Assembly: GCF_002205795.1 (NCBI RefSeq)
Contig: NZ_NIUY01000003.1
Span: 238,834-302,833 of the forward strand
DNA: 64,000 nucleotides
Reading direction: 5' to 3'
From: Chryseobacterium sp. VAUSW3
GTDB lineage: Bacteria; Bacteroidota; Bacteroidia; Flavobacteriales; Weeksellaceae
Numbering within the stretch: position 1 is the stretch's first letter; each line of letters starts with the position of its first letter. Under the pieces are notes generated by a model, which did not search any database, had not been told where the DNA came from, and was given only the letters and a program-made list of their open reading frames with translations. The position numbers and the translations under genes were made by a program. Positions 51,450 through 59,801 of this stretch are shown here, piece by piece.

Positions 51450-52499
51450 ATGAAGAGAATATTTTTTGCTTTTGCATTGATCATTGTATCAAAATTCCAT
51501 GCACAGACCTGGAAAAATGATGAGCAGTACATTCAGAAATTTGCGGCGTATGCTGTTGAGGAAATGGAAAAATACAAGATTCCTGCCTCTATTACTTTAG
51601 CTCAGGGACTCCTGGAAACCGGTGGCGGACAGAGCCGCCTCGCACAGATCGGTAAAAACCACTTCGGCATCAAATGTAAGGAAGACTGGACGGGGAAAAC
51701 GATGAAACACACCGACGATGCACCTAATGAATGCTTCCGGGTGTACGACGATCCTAAAGAATCCTACGAAGACCATTCAAAATTCCTAGCTTACCGAAAA
51801 TATTACGTAAATCTCTTCAAACTCGATATGAAGGATTACAAAGCCTGGGCACATGGACTGAAAAAAGCCGGATATGCCACCAATCCGCGCTACGCTTACA
51901 TCTTAATCGACAAGATTGAAAAAAACAGACTTTACGAATTCGACAATACCAATTCAAAAGAAGTTCTGTACACGGTTCTGAAACTGTATCCGGGACTGCG
52001 TGATGATAAAATCTTCATGGCGCAGCTCGATCAGAGTAAAGCTTCCTCCAAACCAGTGACTGTAAAAGTTCCGTACGAACAGACTTCTTATGCAAAACAG
52101 CAGGAGAAGGTAGAAAAAATTAAAACAAGGGCAGAAGTCCTCACCTCAATTCTGGTAAAGAACCATCCGAACGGCGGCAAGAAATTCGTGATTATTCCTG
52201 AAGATGCCGATTTAAGCCTTGTGTCAAAGAAATTCGGGATCCCTGAAAGTAAACTTATGAAATGGAACGAATTAGACGGTACCCAGCTGCGCAAAAACGA
52301 TGTTCTTTTCTTGGAATCCAAATCTTCCAGCGGAAATGTGGCCAGCTACAAAGCAAAGGTAGGCGAATCTATGCATGATGTTTCACAGAAATTCGGCATT
52401 AAACTCAGCAAACTCTACTCAAAAAACAGAATGGCGTACGGCGAACAGCCAAAAGCCGGACAACTCATCTACCTTCAGGAGAAAAAACCCAGAAGCTAA
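51450..52499 (+). CDS. Secreted glucosaminidase with LysM repeats
   Basis: A 349-residue secreted peptidoglycan hydrolase. A Sec signal peptide (about 1-19, ending KFHA-Q) is followed by the glucosaminidase domain: YKIPASITLAQGLLETGGGQSRLA with the catalytic Glu, KNHFGIKC and the YDDPKESYEDHSKFL segment. Two LysM domains lie at about 245-285 and 300-345 (DADLSLVSKKFGIPESKLMKWN and GESMHDVSQKFGIKLSKLYSKN). It cleaves glycan strands during growth or division in the periplasm. ATG 51450 is chosen over TTG 51432 since it begins the signal peptide. Confidence 0.9.
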   Translation: MKRIFFAFALIIVSKFHAQTWKNDEQYIQKFAAYAVEEMEKYKIPASITLAQGLLETGGGQSRLAQIGKNHFGIKCKEDWTGKTMKHTDDAPNECFRVYDDPKESYEDHSKFLAYRKYYVNLFKLDMKDYKAWAHGLKKAGYATNPRYAYILIDKIEKNRLYEFDNTNSKEVLYTVLKLYPGLRDDKIFMAQLDQSKASSKPVTVKVPYEQTSYAKQQEKVEKIKTRAEVLTSILVKNHPNGGKKFVIIPEDADLSLVSKKFGIPESKLMKWNELDGTQLRKNDVLFLESKSSSGNVASYKAKVGESMHDVSQKFGIKLSKLYSKNRMAYGEQPKAGQLIYLQEKKPRS

Positions 52500-52517
52500 T
52501 TAACACCAAACAAAAAA

Positions 52518-53801
52518 ATGTTATACCAAAGAAGTTCAGCTTTATTCGATGAAGCGTACAAGCATATTCCCGGCGGCGTGAATTCGCCCGTGCGTGCGTT
52601 CAAATCTGTAGGCGGCGTTCCCATTTTTATGAAATCGGCGAAAGGCGCGTACATGACCGACGCTGATGACAATGTTTATATCGACTACATCAATTCTTGG
52701 GGGCCGGCCATCCTCGGGCACACGCATCCGGAAGTGCTGGAAGCCATCAAGAAGCAGGCAGAAAAAGGTTTTTCCTACGGAACTCCTTCCGAACTGGAAA
52801 CCGAGATCGCTAAATTAATTGTAGAAAATGTTCCAAATATCGACCAGATCAGAATGGTTTCTTCGGGTACAGAAGCCTGTATGAGTGCTATCAGACTGGC
52901 GAGAGGTTTTACAGGGAGAGATAAATTCATCAAATTTGAAGGCTGTTATCACGGACATTCCGATTCTTTTTTAATTAAAGCAGGAAGCGGCGCTGCAACT
53001 TTCGGAAACCCGAATTCTCCGGGTGTCACAGCGGGAACTGCAAAGGATACTTTGCTCGCCAGATATAATGATATTGAACAGGTTAAAGATCTGTTCCGAC
53101 ACAATCAGGGTGAAATTGCCGCCATCATTGTGGAACCGGTTGCCGGAAACATGGGCTGCGTATTGCCTGAAAATAATTTCCTGCAGAATTTAAGAAAACT
53201 CTGTGACGAAAACGGCGCTTTGCTGATTTTCGATGAAGTGATGACCGGCTTCCGTTTAGGTTTTGGCGGTGCTCAGGAAGTATATAACGTGAAAGCCGAC
53301 CTGGTGACTTACGGAAAAGTAATCGGCGGTGGACTGCCAGTGGGTGCCTTTGCCGGACGAAACGAAATTATGAATCACCTTGCTCCGAAAGGCGCGGTAT
53401 ATCAGGCCGGAACTTTGAGCGGGAATCCACTCGCGATGCGTGCCGGACTTACCACGCTTGAACTCATCAGAAAAGATGGAAATTTCTATAAGAACATCAA
53501 TAAAACCACAGAAACCCTGGATTTCGAGATTGGCAAAATCCTGAATTCTAAAAATATTGAGCACCGGATTAACCGGAAAGGCTCCATGATGAGCATCTTT
53601 TTCCATATCAATGCGGTTTCTAATTTTGAGGAAGCGGCGAATGCCAATCATTCGCTCTTTAACAATTTCTTCCATCAGCTTTTAGCCAACGGAATTTATC
53701 TGCCGCCAAGCGGATACGAAACCTGGTTTATTTCCGACGCCATTAAGGAAAAGGAAATCGACCGTACTTTGGAAGTCATCAGAAAATTTGAGTATTCTTA
53801 A
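52518..53801 (+). CDS. hemL: Glutamate-1-semialdehyde 2,1-aminomutase
   Basis: A 427-residue PLP enzyme that makes 5-aminolevulinate from glutamate-1-semialdehyde, the C5 route to haem. [11 protein letters not shown] at the N-terminus is the GSAM hallmark; the PLP lysine is in [17 protein letters not shown] near 266; [19 protein letters not shown] and [12 protein letters not shown] are present. It probably starts an independent transcript or continues from the glucosaminidase gene, 18 nt upstream. It supplies haem for the cytochromes and the haem oxygenase encoded elsewhere in the window. Confidence 0.95.
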   Translation: MLYQRSSALFDEAYKHIPGGVNSPVRAFKSVGGVPIFMKSAKGAYMTDADDNVYIDYINSWGPAILGHTHPEVLEAIKKQAEKGFSYGTPSELETEIAKLIVENVPNIDQIRMVSSGTEACMSAIRLARGFTGRDKFIKFEGCYHGHSDSFLIKAGSGAATFGNPNSPGVTAGTAKDTLLARYNDIEQVKDLFRHNQGEIAAIIVEPVAGNMGCVLPENNFLQNLRKLCDENGALLIFDEVMTGFRLGFGGAQEVYNVKADLVTYGKVIGGGLPVGAFAGRNEIMNHLAPKGAVYQAGTLSGNPLAMRAGLTTLELIRKDGNFYKNINKTTETLDFEIGKILNSKNIEHRINRKGSMMSIFFHINAVSNFEEAANANHSLFNNFFHQLLANGIYLPPSGYETWFISDAIKEKEIDRTLEVIRKFEYS

Positions 53802-53860
53802 ATTAAAAAAGGAGTAATAAAAATATCAGTTTGCCGTTATCCGATAAAAATTAAGAAGCG

Positions 53861-54067
53861 ATGAAAAAGAAAATCCTAAACATATTAGGCATTTCATTGA
53901 TTGTGACGACAGTCGGTGTTGTTATGGACGGAGATCCTACAGTACCAGGTGTACTATTAAGGCTTAGTGAGTTTTTTCTTATGTTCGGAATTGTATTCTT
54001 AATTCTGTCCGTTTTTTATTTCGGAAGTCTTTTTATTAAAAGCAGTTTTCGAAAATTAATCAAGTAA
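53861..54067 (+). CDS. Small two-helix membrane protein
   Basis: A 68-residue basic protein with two hydrophobic helices (about 8-25 and 36-58) and a basic tail (KSSFRKLIK). It has no motif that tells a function. It starts 59 nt after hemL and ends before a clear terminator, so it is probably the last gene of that transcript. Confidence 0.55.
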   Translation: MKKKILNILGISLIVTTVGVVMDGDPTVPGVLLRLSEFFLMFGIVFLILSVFYFGSLFIKSSFRKLIK

Positions 54068-54089
54068 AACTGAAACATAAATAACCTAA

Positions 54090-54116
54090 AAAGCCAACTG
54101 CGAGAGTTGGCTTTTC
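54090..54116. terminator. Terminator between convergent genes
   Basis: The stem AAAAGCCAACT/AGTTGGCTTTT around GCGAG, flanked by A-rich and T-rich sequence; works for both the hemL side and the ene-reductase side. Confidence 0.85.
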
Positions 54117-54133
54117 TATTGTTTTTATTGGTG

Positions 54134-55180
54134 TTAAGGTCTCGCTCTTTCGTATTGTGGCGGGAAAAAGCAATTGTCTTTATTCTTAAACGAGCCCCGG
54201 ACCGGCAGATAAGGATTTCTTAGAATTTCTCGCGCGACAAAAATTAAGTCTGCCTGTTCATTCTGAAGGATTTCCTCCGCCTGTTTTGCTGTTTTTATAA
54301 GGCCCACAGCGCCGGTTGCGATTCCTGCATCTTTCTTAACAGTTGCCGCTAAGGGAACCTGGTAGCCATCAAACAGGGAAATCTTTACGCCATGTATATT
54401 TCCACCACTGGAAACGTCGATTAAATCTACATTATTTTCCCTAAGGATTTTGGCTAATGCTACGCTGTCTTTAATGTCCCACCCATCGGTAGCATATTCA
54501 GTTCCTGAAATTCTTACGAATAGAGGATGGTCATCATCAAGAACTTCATTCACCGCTTCAACAATTTCGAGTAAAAATCGGATTCTGTTTTCGAAACTTC
54601 CGCCATATTCATCAGTTCTGGTATTCGATAAAGGGGAAAGAAACTGATGGATTAAATAGCCGTGTGCAGCATGAATCTCAATGAGATCAAAATCTGCATG
54701 GATGGCCCGGACTGCAGCTTCCTTAAAACGCTGTACTAAATCTTTAATTTCCTCCACCGTTAATTCATGGGGAATTCTTTCACTTTCTTCATAAGGAACA
54801 GGAGAGGGCGCAACCGTTTCCCAGCCTTCTTCCAGCGAAATCTGTTTTCCGTTCCATGTAGAGGCCTTTCTTCCGGCATGCGCAAGCTGGATTCCGATTT
54901 TGCTTTCTGAGTTTTCATGCACAATTTTCACAATTTTCGAAAGCGCCTCCGCCTGTTCCTCATTCCAGATGCCCATACACCGATTGGTAATGCGGCCTTC
55001 GGGCACCACACCGGTGGCTTCCACAATAATCAGACCTGTGCCACCCTGAGCGCGGCTGCCGTAATGCAAAAGATGAAAGTCGTTGGCAACACCGTTTTCG
55101 CATGAGTACATACACATCGGCGACATGACCCAACGGTTTTTAATTTCTAAATTCCTGAATCGTATTGGAGTATAAAGCAT
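54134..55180 (-). CDS. namA: Old-yellow-enzyme type NADPH dehydrogenase (YqjM/NamA)
   Basis: A 348-residue FMN-dependent ene-reductase of the thermophilic-like OYE class. The class mark, Cys in MSPMCMYS near residue 23, tunes FMN; the substrate-binding pair is in EIHAAHGYLIHQFLSP (His near 168 and 171); LVRISGTEYATDGW and the GAVGLIKTAKQAEEIL FMN phosphate region are present. It reduces electrophilic C=C bonds and responds to oxidative stress in relatives. It is monocistronic. Confidence 0.92.
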   Translation of the reverse strand: MLYTPIRFRNLEIKNRWVMSPMCMYSCENGVANDFHLLHYGSRAQGGTGLIIVEATGVVPEGRITNRCMGIWNEEQAEALSKIVKIVHENSESKIGIQLAHAGRKASTWNGKQISLEEGWETVAPSPVPYEESERIPHELTVEEIKDLVQRFKEAAVRAIHADFDLIEIHAAHGYLIHQFLSPLSNTRTDEYGGSFENRIRFLLEIVEAVNEVLDDDHPLFVRISGTEYATDGWDIKDSVALAKILRENNVDLIDVSSGGNIHGVKISLFDGYQVPLAATVKKDAGIATGAVGLIKTAKQAEEILQNEQADLIFVAREILRNPYLPVRGSFKNKDNCFFPPQYERARP

Positions 55181-55326
55181 AAAATAATTTAAATTTTTAA
55201 AAGTTCAAAGTTAAGGAATCAGCTTCAGTCTGCGTCTCACGAACTTCATTGATTTGCAATCATCGACATAGACAAATTAAAAGAGGCTTCTGCAAAGAAA
55301 CCTCTCTTCATTATCTAATGATGTTC

Positions 55327-55805
55327 TTATGCAGGCAGTGGATTCATCTCCCTGTCCCAGAAACGGTGCAGCATAATAGCCCCGGTAAATTCGTCCAGAT
55401 CACCGTTGGTAATGACGCCGTCTTCCGCATCTTTAAGGTGAGGGATTGCTTTCTTAAAAAGCTCTGCACCATTTTCGTCGGCACCAATGGGTTTGCAGTG
55501 TTTATAAGCTGCAGCAACGCCTGAGTAATCGGCAGCTTCACTTTTAAAGAATGGTGATCATCCGGATTTCCGTCTGCAGGAATACTGCCTGTAATGGGCT
55601 GTGGTAATTTTTTTGGAACCAAACCGAGATGATCAGCGACTTTTTTAGCTAGGTCTTCATCAACTTCAAGCAGCATATCTACCATTCTTTGGCGGATCGG
55701 CACCAGCTGAACTTTCCCGAGCTCAAAAGAAAAGGCATTCTCGATATGACGTTTTTCGTGATCGGTCATGCTGTTATAGAACAAAAGAAACCTTTGCCTC
55801 GTTAA
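55327..55805 (-). pseudogene. Remnant of a large-subunit catalase (katE type), frameshifted and deleted
   Basis: On the minus strand the frame from 55784 reads LFYNSMTDHEKRHIENAFSF and LVPIRQRMVDMLLEVDEDLA...LGLVPKKLPQPITGSIPADG, which matches the segment after the haem domain of clade II catalases. From about 55560 the catalase-like reading moves to another frame: FFKSEAADYSGVAAAYKHCK, then GADENGAELFKKAIPHLKDA, ending FTGAIMLHRFWDREMNPLPA with TAA at 55327-55329. That is the extreme C-terminus of the DJ-1/PfpI-like domain. The haem domain, the start and most of the PfpI domain are missing. A further frame break is likely near 55785. No function is expected. Confidence 0.8.
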
Positions 55806-55925
55806 AATTTCCCTAAAAATAAGCCTTGCTGCGCAGTACCTGTAAATCCATGCACCCCAATAAATGAGCGGCTTTGAATATTTAATTCAAAAATAAAAGT
55901 TATCTTTACTCCCCAATTTTTTTAA

Positions 55926-56405
55926 ATGGAAAAAGAATTTAAAATCAGTTTCGAAGCCATCAGCAATTATGAAAGTCTTGATGCGACGGAAAAAAAACTC
56001 TTTGATGCAGCGAAGAAAATCCGCGAAAATGCCTACGCCGAATATTCTCATTTTCACGTTGGTTGTGCGATTTTACTGGAGAATGGCGAGATTATCACGG
56101 GAAGCAACCAGGAAAACGCAGCCTATCCGTCGGGACTCTGCGCAGAACGGACCACCATTTTCTGGGCTGCTGCCAATTTTCCGAATGTGAAAATGAAGAA
56201 GCTTTTTGTGATCGGTGCGCCGAAAGAAGCAGTTTCATCTACGCCGATTCCTCCCTGTGGCGCGTGCAGACAGTCGATTTTGGAGTATGAAGCAAAGCAG
56301 AAAGAAGGTATTGAAATTTATTTTGCCTCGCTGGACGGCGAAATTTTCAAAACCAAATCGATCCGTGATCTGTTGCCGTTTTCTTTTGATGCCTCCTTCC
56401 TTTAA
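55926..56405 (+). CDS. cdd: Cytidine deaminase
   Basis: A 159-residue tetrameric-type cytidine deaminase. Zinc site: CAERTTIF with the catalytic Glu near 73, and PPCGACRQ with two Cys near 109-112; substrate contacts are in FHVGCAIL and GSNQENAAYPSGL. It converts cytidine and deoxycytidine to uridine forms in pyrimidine salvage. It starts about 120 nt upstream of the recognised start region of the catalase remnant, divergent, and 27 nt before ppx. Confidence 0.93.
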   Translation: MEKEFKISFEAISNYESLDATEKKLFDAAKKIRENAYAEYSHFHVGCAILLENGEIITGSNQENAAYPSGLCAERTTIFWAAANFPNVKMKKLFVIGAPKEAVSSTPIPPCGACRQSILEYEAKQKEGIEIYFASLDGEIFKTKSIRDLLPFSFDASFL

Positions 56406-56432
56406 AGAATTAATGATGTTCTAAATGAATTA

Positions 56433-57323
56433 ATGATGAGAATTGCAGCCATCGATATCGGGAGTAATGCGGCCCGCCTTTTAATCAACGAAGTAACCGA
56501 GCCCAAAAAAGGCAAGCCGGAATTCATGAAGCTTAATCTGCTCCGGATTCCGCTGCGTTTGGGTATTGATGTTTTTACACAAGGCAAAATAGGTGCGGAA
56601 CGTGAAGGAATGGTCATCAGTTCGATGAAAGTGTTCAGCGATCTGATGAAGATTTATAAGGTGGAACATTACCGTGCCTGTGCTACAAGTGCTATGCGGG
56701 ATGCTAAAAACGGAGCAGAAATCATTGATGCGGTGAAGAAAACTTCGGGAATTGATATTGAAATTATTTCCGGTGACGAAGAAGCTACCTTAATCTACGA
56801 AAATCATGTTGCCGAAGGCTTAGACAAAGGTTCTGCATATCTTTATATCGATGTCGGTGGTGGTTCTACGGAACTTACATTCTACGAAAACGGCGAGATG
56901 AAATATGAACATTCCTTCAATATCGGAACGATCCGGTTGCTCAATAATCTGGTGAATGACGAACACTGGAAAGAAATGAAAGAAGAAATCCGCAAAAACA
57001 TCAACAGTAAAAAACCGGTGGTGGCTATTGGTTCGGGAGGAAATATCAACAAAATATTTTCGATGAGCAAGACCAAAGACGGAAAACCGATGTCGGCAGC
57101 CTATCTTAAAAAATGCTACAAAGAAATGAAGGGCCTCACCGTTGCAGAAAGAATGAGCCGATATGCAATTCGTGAAGACCGCGCAGATGTGGTGGTTCCG
57201 GCTCTGGAGATTTTCAATAACGTGATGACGTGGAGTGATATCGACAAAATATTTGTGCCGAAAATTTCAGTAGCTGATGGTTTGATACACCGGATTTACG
57301 ATGGCCTGAAAAGTAAATCGTAA
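56433..57323 (+). CDS. ppx: Exopolyphosphatase (Ppx/GppA family), short form
   Basis: A 296-residue sugar-kinase/actin-fold phosphatase: AAIDIGSNAARLLI (phosphate 1), CATSAMRDAKNG, GDEEATLIYENH with the catalytic Glu near 117, IDVGGGSTEL (phosphate 2) and AIGSGGNINKI. It lacks the C-terminal HD domain of longer Ppx proteins, as is usual in Bacteroidetes. It degrades polyphosphate or pppGpp and is the functional counterpart of ppk1 at 11570. Two ATGs stand in tandem at 56433 and 56436. Confidence 0.93.
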   Translation: MMRIAAIDIGSNAARLLINEVTEPKKGKPEFMKLNLLRIPLRLGIDVFTQGKIGAEREGMVISSMKVFSDLMKIYKVEHYRACATSAMRDAKNGAEIIDAVKKTSGIDIEIISGDEEATLIYENHVAEGLDKGSAYLYIDVGGGSTELTFYENGEMKYEHSFNIGTIRLLNNLVNDEHWKEMKEEIRKNINSKKPVVAIGSGGNINKIFSMSKTKDGKPMSAAYLKKCYKEMKGLTVAERMSRYAIREDRADVVVPALEIFNNVMTWSDIDKIFVPKISVADGLIHRIYDGLKSKS

Positions 57324-57569
57324 AATTTTTGCTGTGTCAGAATCATTGTAGCCGAAATCGATTTCGTCTTTATCATCATCCAAAAAATCAAGTTCTTCAT
57401 CACGCTGCATGTAATCCTGAGGAATTCCCGGCTGATTAAATAATCCCCACTCGTCTACGATAAAATGTTTCGGATTAAAACCGGCGACCCATTCGCGGAA
57501 TAAAATCCTGCATAAGAATTTATCCTCTAAGTTAAGAATTTTAAAGATTTTTAAACGGTGAAATGTATT
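57324..57569 (-). pseudogene. Open stretch of protein-like sequence with no start codon (possible gene remnant)
   Basis: On the minus strand one frame is open from 57569 to 57267 (100 codons), of which about 82 lie outside ppx. It reads like a real protein: HRLKIFKILNLEDKFLCRIL, then FREWVAGFNPKHFIVDEWGL, FNQPGIPQDYMQRDEELD, and an acidic tail. A stop codon (TGA, 57572-57570) lies just before it and there is no ATG until the QDYM methionine near 57411. A 3' fragment of a lost gene, or a gene with a frameshift or unusual start, are both possible. I do not know the family. Confidence 0.4.
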
Positions 57570-57578
57570 TCAAAGAAA

Positions 57579-58073
57579 TTATTTTTTACCGAGTTCTATG
57601 ATTTCCAGGTTTTCAATCTTGTCTTTATGGATTTCGAAGCGCATCATTGTCCGCATTTGGTGCCAACCAACTTTTCCCATCGCGCCGGGATTGAGATGCA
57701 GCAGATGGTTTTTCTGATCGAACATGGCTTTCAGAATATGGGAATGTCCTGATATAAAGAGTTTGGGAGTCTGTTTTTCGATTTCTTTTTTTGCAAGGGG
57801 AGTGTATTTCCCGGGATAGCCGCCGATGTGAATCATCAGCACTTCCACTTCTTCACAGGTAAATCTTAAAACTTCCGGGAAAATCTTACGGATTTCCGTT
57901 CCGTCTATATTGCCGTACACGCCGCGCAGGGGTTTTATCTTTTCGAGCGCTTCAATTACTTGCAGGTTTCCGAAATCGCCGCAATGCCAAATTTCGTCGG
58001 CATTTTTGGCATATTCAAGAATTCTTTCGTCCATATAAGAATGCGTGTCGGAAAGGAGAAGGATTTTTTTCAT
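57579..58073 (-). CDS. YfcE/MJ0936-type metallophosphoesterase
   Basis: A 164-residue calcineurin-like phosphoesterase of the YfcE/Vps29 fold. Metal ligands in order: LSDTHSY (D8, H10), HCGDFGN near 32, GNID near 54, MIHIGGYP near 81, and SGHSHIL near 109. Small members hydrolyse phosphodiesters; the physiological substrate is unknown. It is convergent with ppx across the open remnant and divergent from the DUF3667 gene. Confidence 0.9.
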   Translation of the reverse strand: MKKILLLSDTHSYMDERILEYAKNADEIWHCGDFGNLQVIEALEKIKPLRGVYGNIDGTEIRKIFPEVLRFTCEEVEVLMIHIGGYPGKYTPLAKKEIEKQTPKLFISGHSHILKAMFDQKNHLLHLNPGAMGKVGWHQMRTMMRFEIHKDKIENLEIIELGKK

Positions 58074-58142
58074 ATAAACAAAGTTGATTAAATTATATTA
58101 AAATCTAAAGTTTATTCTGCGATTATTTTTACATTTGATGGT

Positions 58143-58895
58143 ATGAGAAAGAAGGAATGTAAAAACTGCGAACAAATTTTTGAGGGAAATTTCTGCCCGA
58201 ATTGTGGTCAAAATTCCCACGAACACCGCATTAATGCGCATTATTTTCTGCATGATATTCCTCATTCTGTATTTCATGTGGATGCAGGTTTTTTCTTTAC
58301 CCTGAAGACGTTGTTTAAAAAACCGGGAGTTTTGGTTGAAAATTTTTTGGAGGGAAAACGAATCCGATATTTCAGTCCGATTGGTTTTGTGATGGTGATG
58401 ACGGCTTTAAGCACATTTTTGGTGAAATTTTTCGATTGGTGTAAAGTGCAATTTTTGCAACATTTTCATCCGGAATCGGTTATTCATCAAAGTCATAATT
58501 TTTTCGAGCATTATTTCAGTTTGTTTATTTTCCTGATGATTCCATTTGCTACAGTGGTCACGAATTTATTTTTTATCCGGAGAAAATATAATTTTTGGGA
58601 GCACTTTCTTGTCAATACTTATCTCGCCGCACAATTGAACATCATGTGGATTGTGATGCATTTTGTTGGATTTATCGCAGCTTTGGTCACAGGAAAAGAT
58701 GTTGAATTTGCATCGGAGTTTTTTCTGACGGTATTTTTGATGTTTTTCCTTTATCTGTACGGAGCGACATTTGGTTTTCTGATGAGGGGTTTTTATAAAA
58801 AAGGAATTTTGATTCTTCTCATTGGTTTGATGAATTTTGTTCTATCCATCGTTTATTCCTACGGTTTTAATATTACAGGAATAATTAGGAACTGA
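58143..58895 (+). CDS. DUF3667 membrane protein with zinc ribbon
   Basis: A 250-residue protein. The N-terminal zinc ribbon has four cysteines (CKNCEQIF, then FCPNCGQ), followed by a motif with several histidines (SHEHRINAHYFLHDIPHSVFH). DUF3667 follows: FFFTLKTLFKKPGVLVENFLEGKRIRYFSP, then five or so membrane helices. The domain is frequent in Bacteroidetes; function unknown, perhaps membrane-anchored nucleic-acid or protein binding. Confidence 0.88.
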   Translation: MRKKECKNCEQIFEGNFCPNCGQNSHEHRINAHYFLHDIPHSVFHVDAGFFFTLKTLFKKPGVLVENFLEGKRIRYFSPIGFVMVMTALSTFLVKFFDWCKVQFLQHFHPESVIHQSHNFFEHYFSLFIFLMIPFATVVTNLFFIRRKYNFWEHFLVNTYLAAQLNIMWIVMHFVGFIAALVTGKDVEFASEFFLTVFLMFFLYLYGATFGFLMRGFYKKGILILLIGLMNFVLSIVYSYGFNITGIIRN

Positions 58896-58936
58896 CGGTT
58901 TTAAAAACTTATTTTTGCAGATAAATATTTAAAGAT

Positions 58937-59689
58937 TTGCGCTATTTCATAGAATTTTCATACCACGGCAAAAATTATTTCGGTTACCAGATACAGCCTA
59001 ACGAAATTACGGTTCAGGAAGAACTGGAAAGAGCTTTATCAACCATTCTTCGCGAGGAAATAAAAACCACAGGAGCGGGGAGAACCGACACCGGCGTTCA
59101 CGCAAAAAAAATCTTCGCCCATTTCAATACTGTACAGAATCTGGACGAAAATCTTCCGTATAAACTGAACAGTTTTCTTCCCAATGATATTGCAGTTAGA
59201 AGAATCTTTCGCGTAAAGGATGATTTTCATGCCCGTTTTGATGCCACGTTCCGCACGTATGAGTATAACATTGCTTTGGAGAAAAATCCGTTTACCCAGG
59301 ATGCATCCTGGCAAATGTGGAAACGCACTCTGGACCTTGAGAGAATGAATGGAGCCTGTAAAATCCTTTTTGAATATGAAGATTTTACAAGTTTCGCAAA
59401 ACTTCATGCCGACAATAAAACCAATAACTGCAAAATCTACAAGGCATTTTGGGAGCAGAACGGTGCCGAACTGAAGTTCACCATTTCTGCCGACCGTTTT
59501 TTAAGGAATATGGTTCGCGCAATTGTAGGAACTATGGTGGAAATTGGCAACGGAAAAATTCAGCCCACCGACTTACGTAAAATCATTGAAGATAAAAACC
59601 GTAATGCTGCCGGAACTTCCGCTCCTCCACAAGGTTTATTTCTGGTGGATGTAGGTTATAACTGGGAACAATCGGAAATTGAAGAATAA
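58937..59689 (+). CDS. truA: tRNA pseudouridine synthase A
   Basis: A 250-residue enzyme forming pseudouridine at positions 38-40 of the tRNA anticodon arm. The catalytic Asp51 is in GAGRTDTGVHA; the family N-terminus MRYFIEFSYHGKNYFGYQ and RFLRNMVRAIVGTMVEIG are present. The start is TTG at 58937: no ATG is available at this position and the N-terminus matches the family exactly. A -7 box TATTTTTG lies at 58910-58917. Use of TTG may lower expression. Confidence 0.94.
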   Translation: MRYFIEFSYHGKNYFGYQIQPNEITVQEELERALSTILREEIKTTGAGRTDTGVHAKKIFAHFNTVQNLDENLPYKLNSFLPNDIAVRRIFRVKDDFHARFDATFRTYEYNIALEKNPFTQDASWQMWKRTLDLERMNGACKILFEYEDFTSFAKLHADNKTNNCKIYKAFWEQNGAELKFTISADRFLRNMVRAIVGTMVEIGNGKIQPTDLRKIIEDKNRNAAGTSAPPQGLFLVDVGYNWEQSEIEE

Positions 59690-59801
59690 TCACGTGATAT
59701 GAAATAATTTTTTTTTCATTAGCGCGATTTACAGCATCATTCAGAAACTACCGGAGCAGCTGGCAAATTTTACCTATTTTTGCAACGATTTTAAGACAGA
59801 A

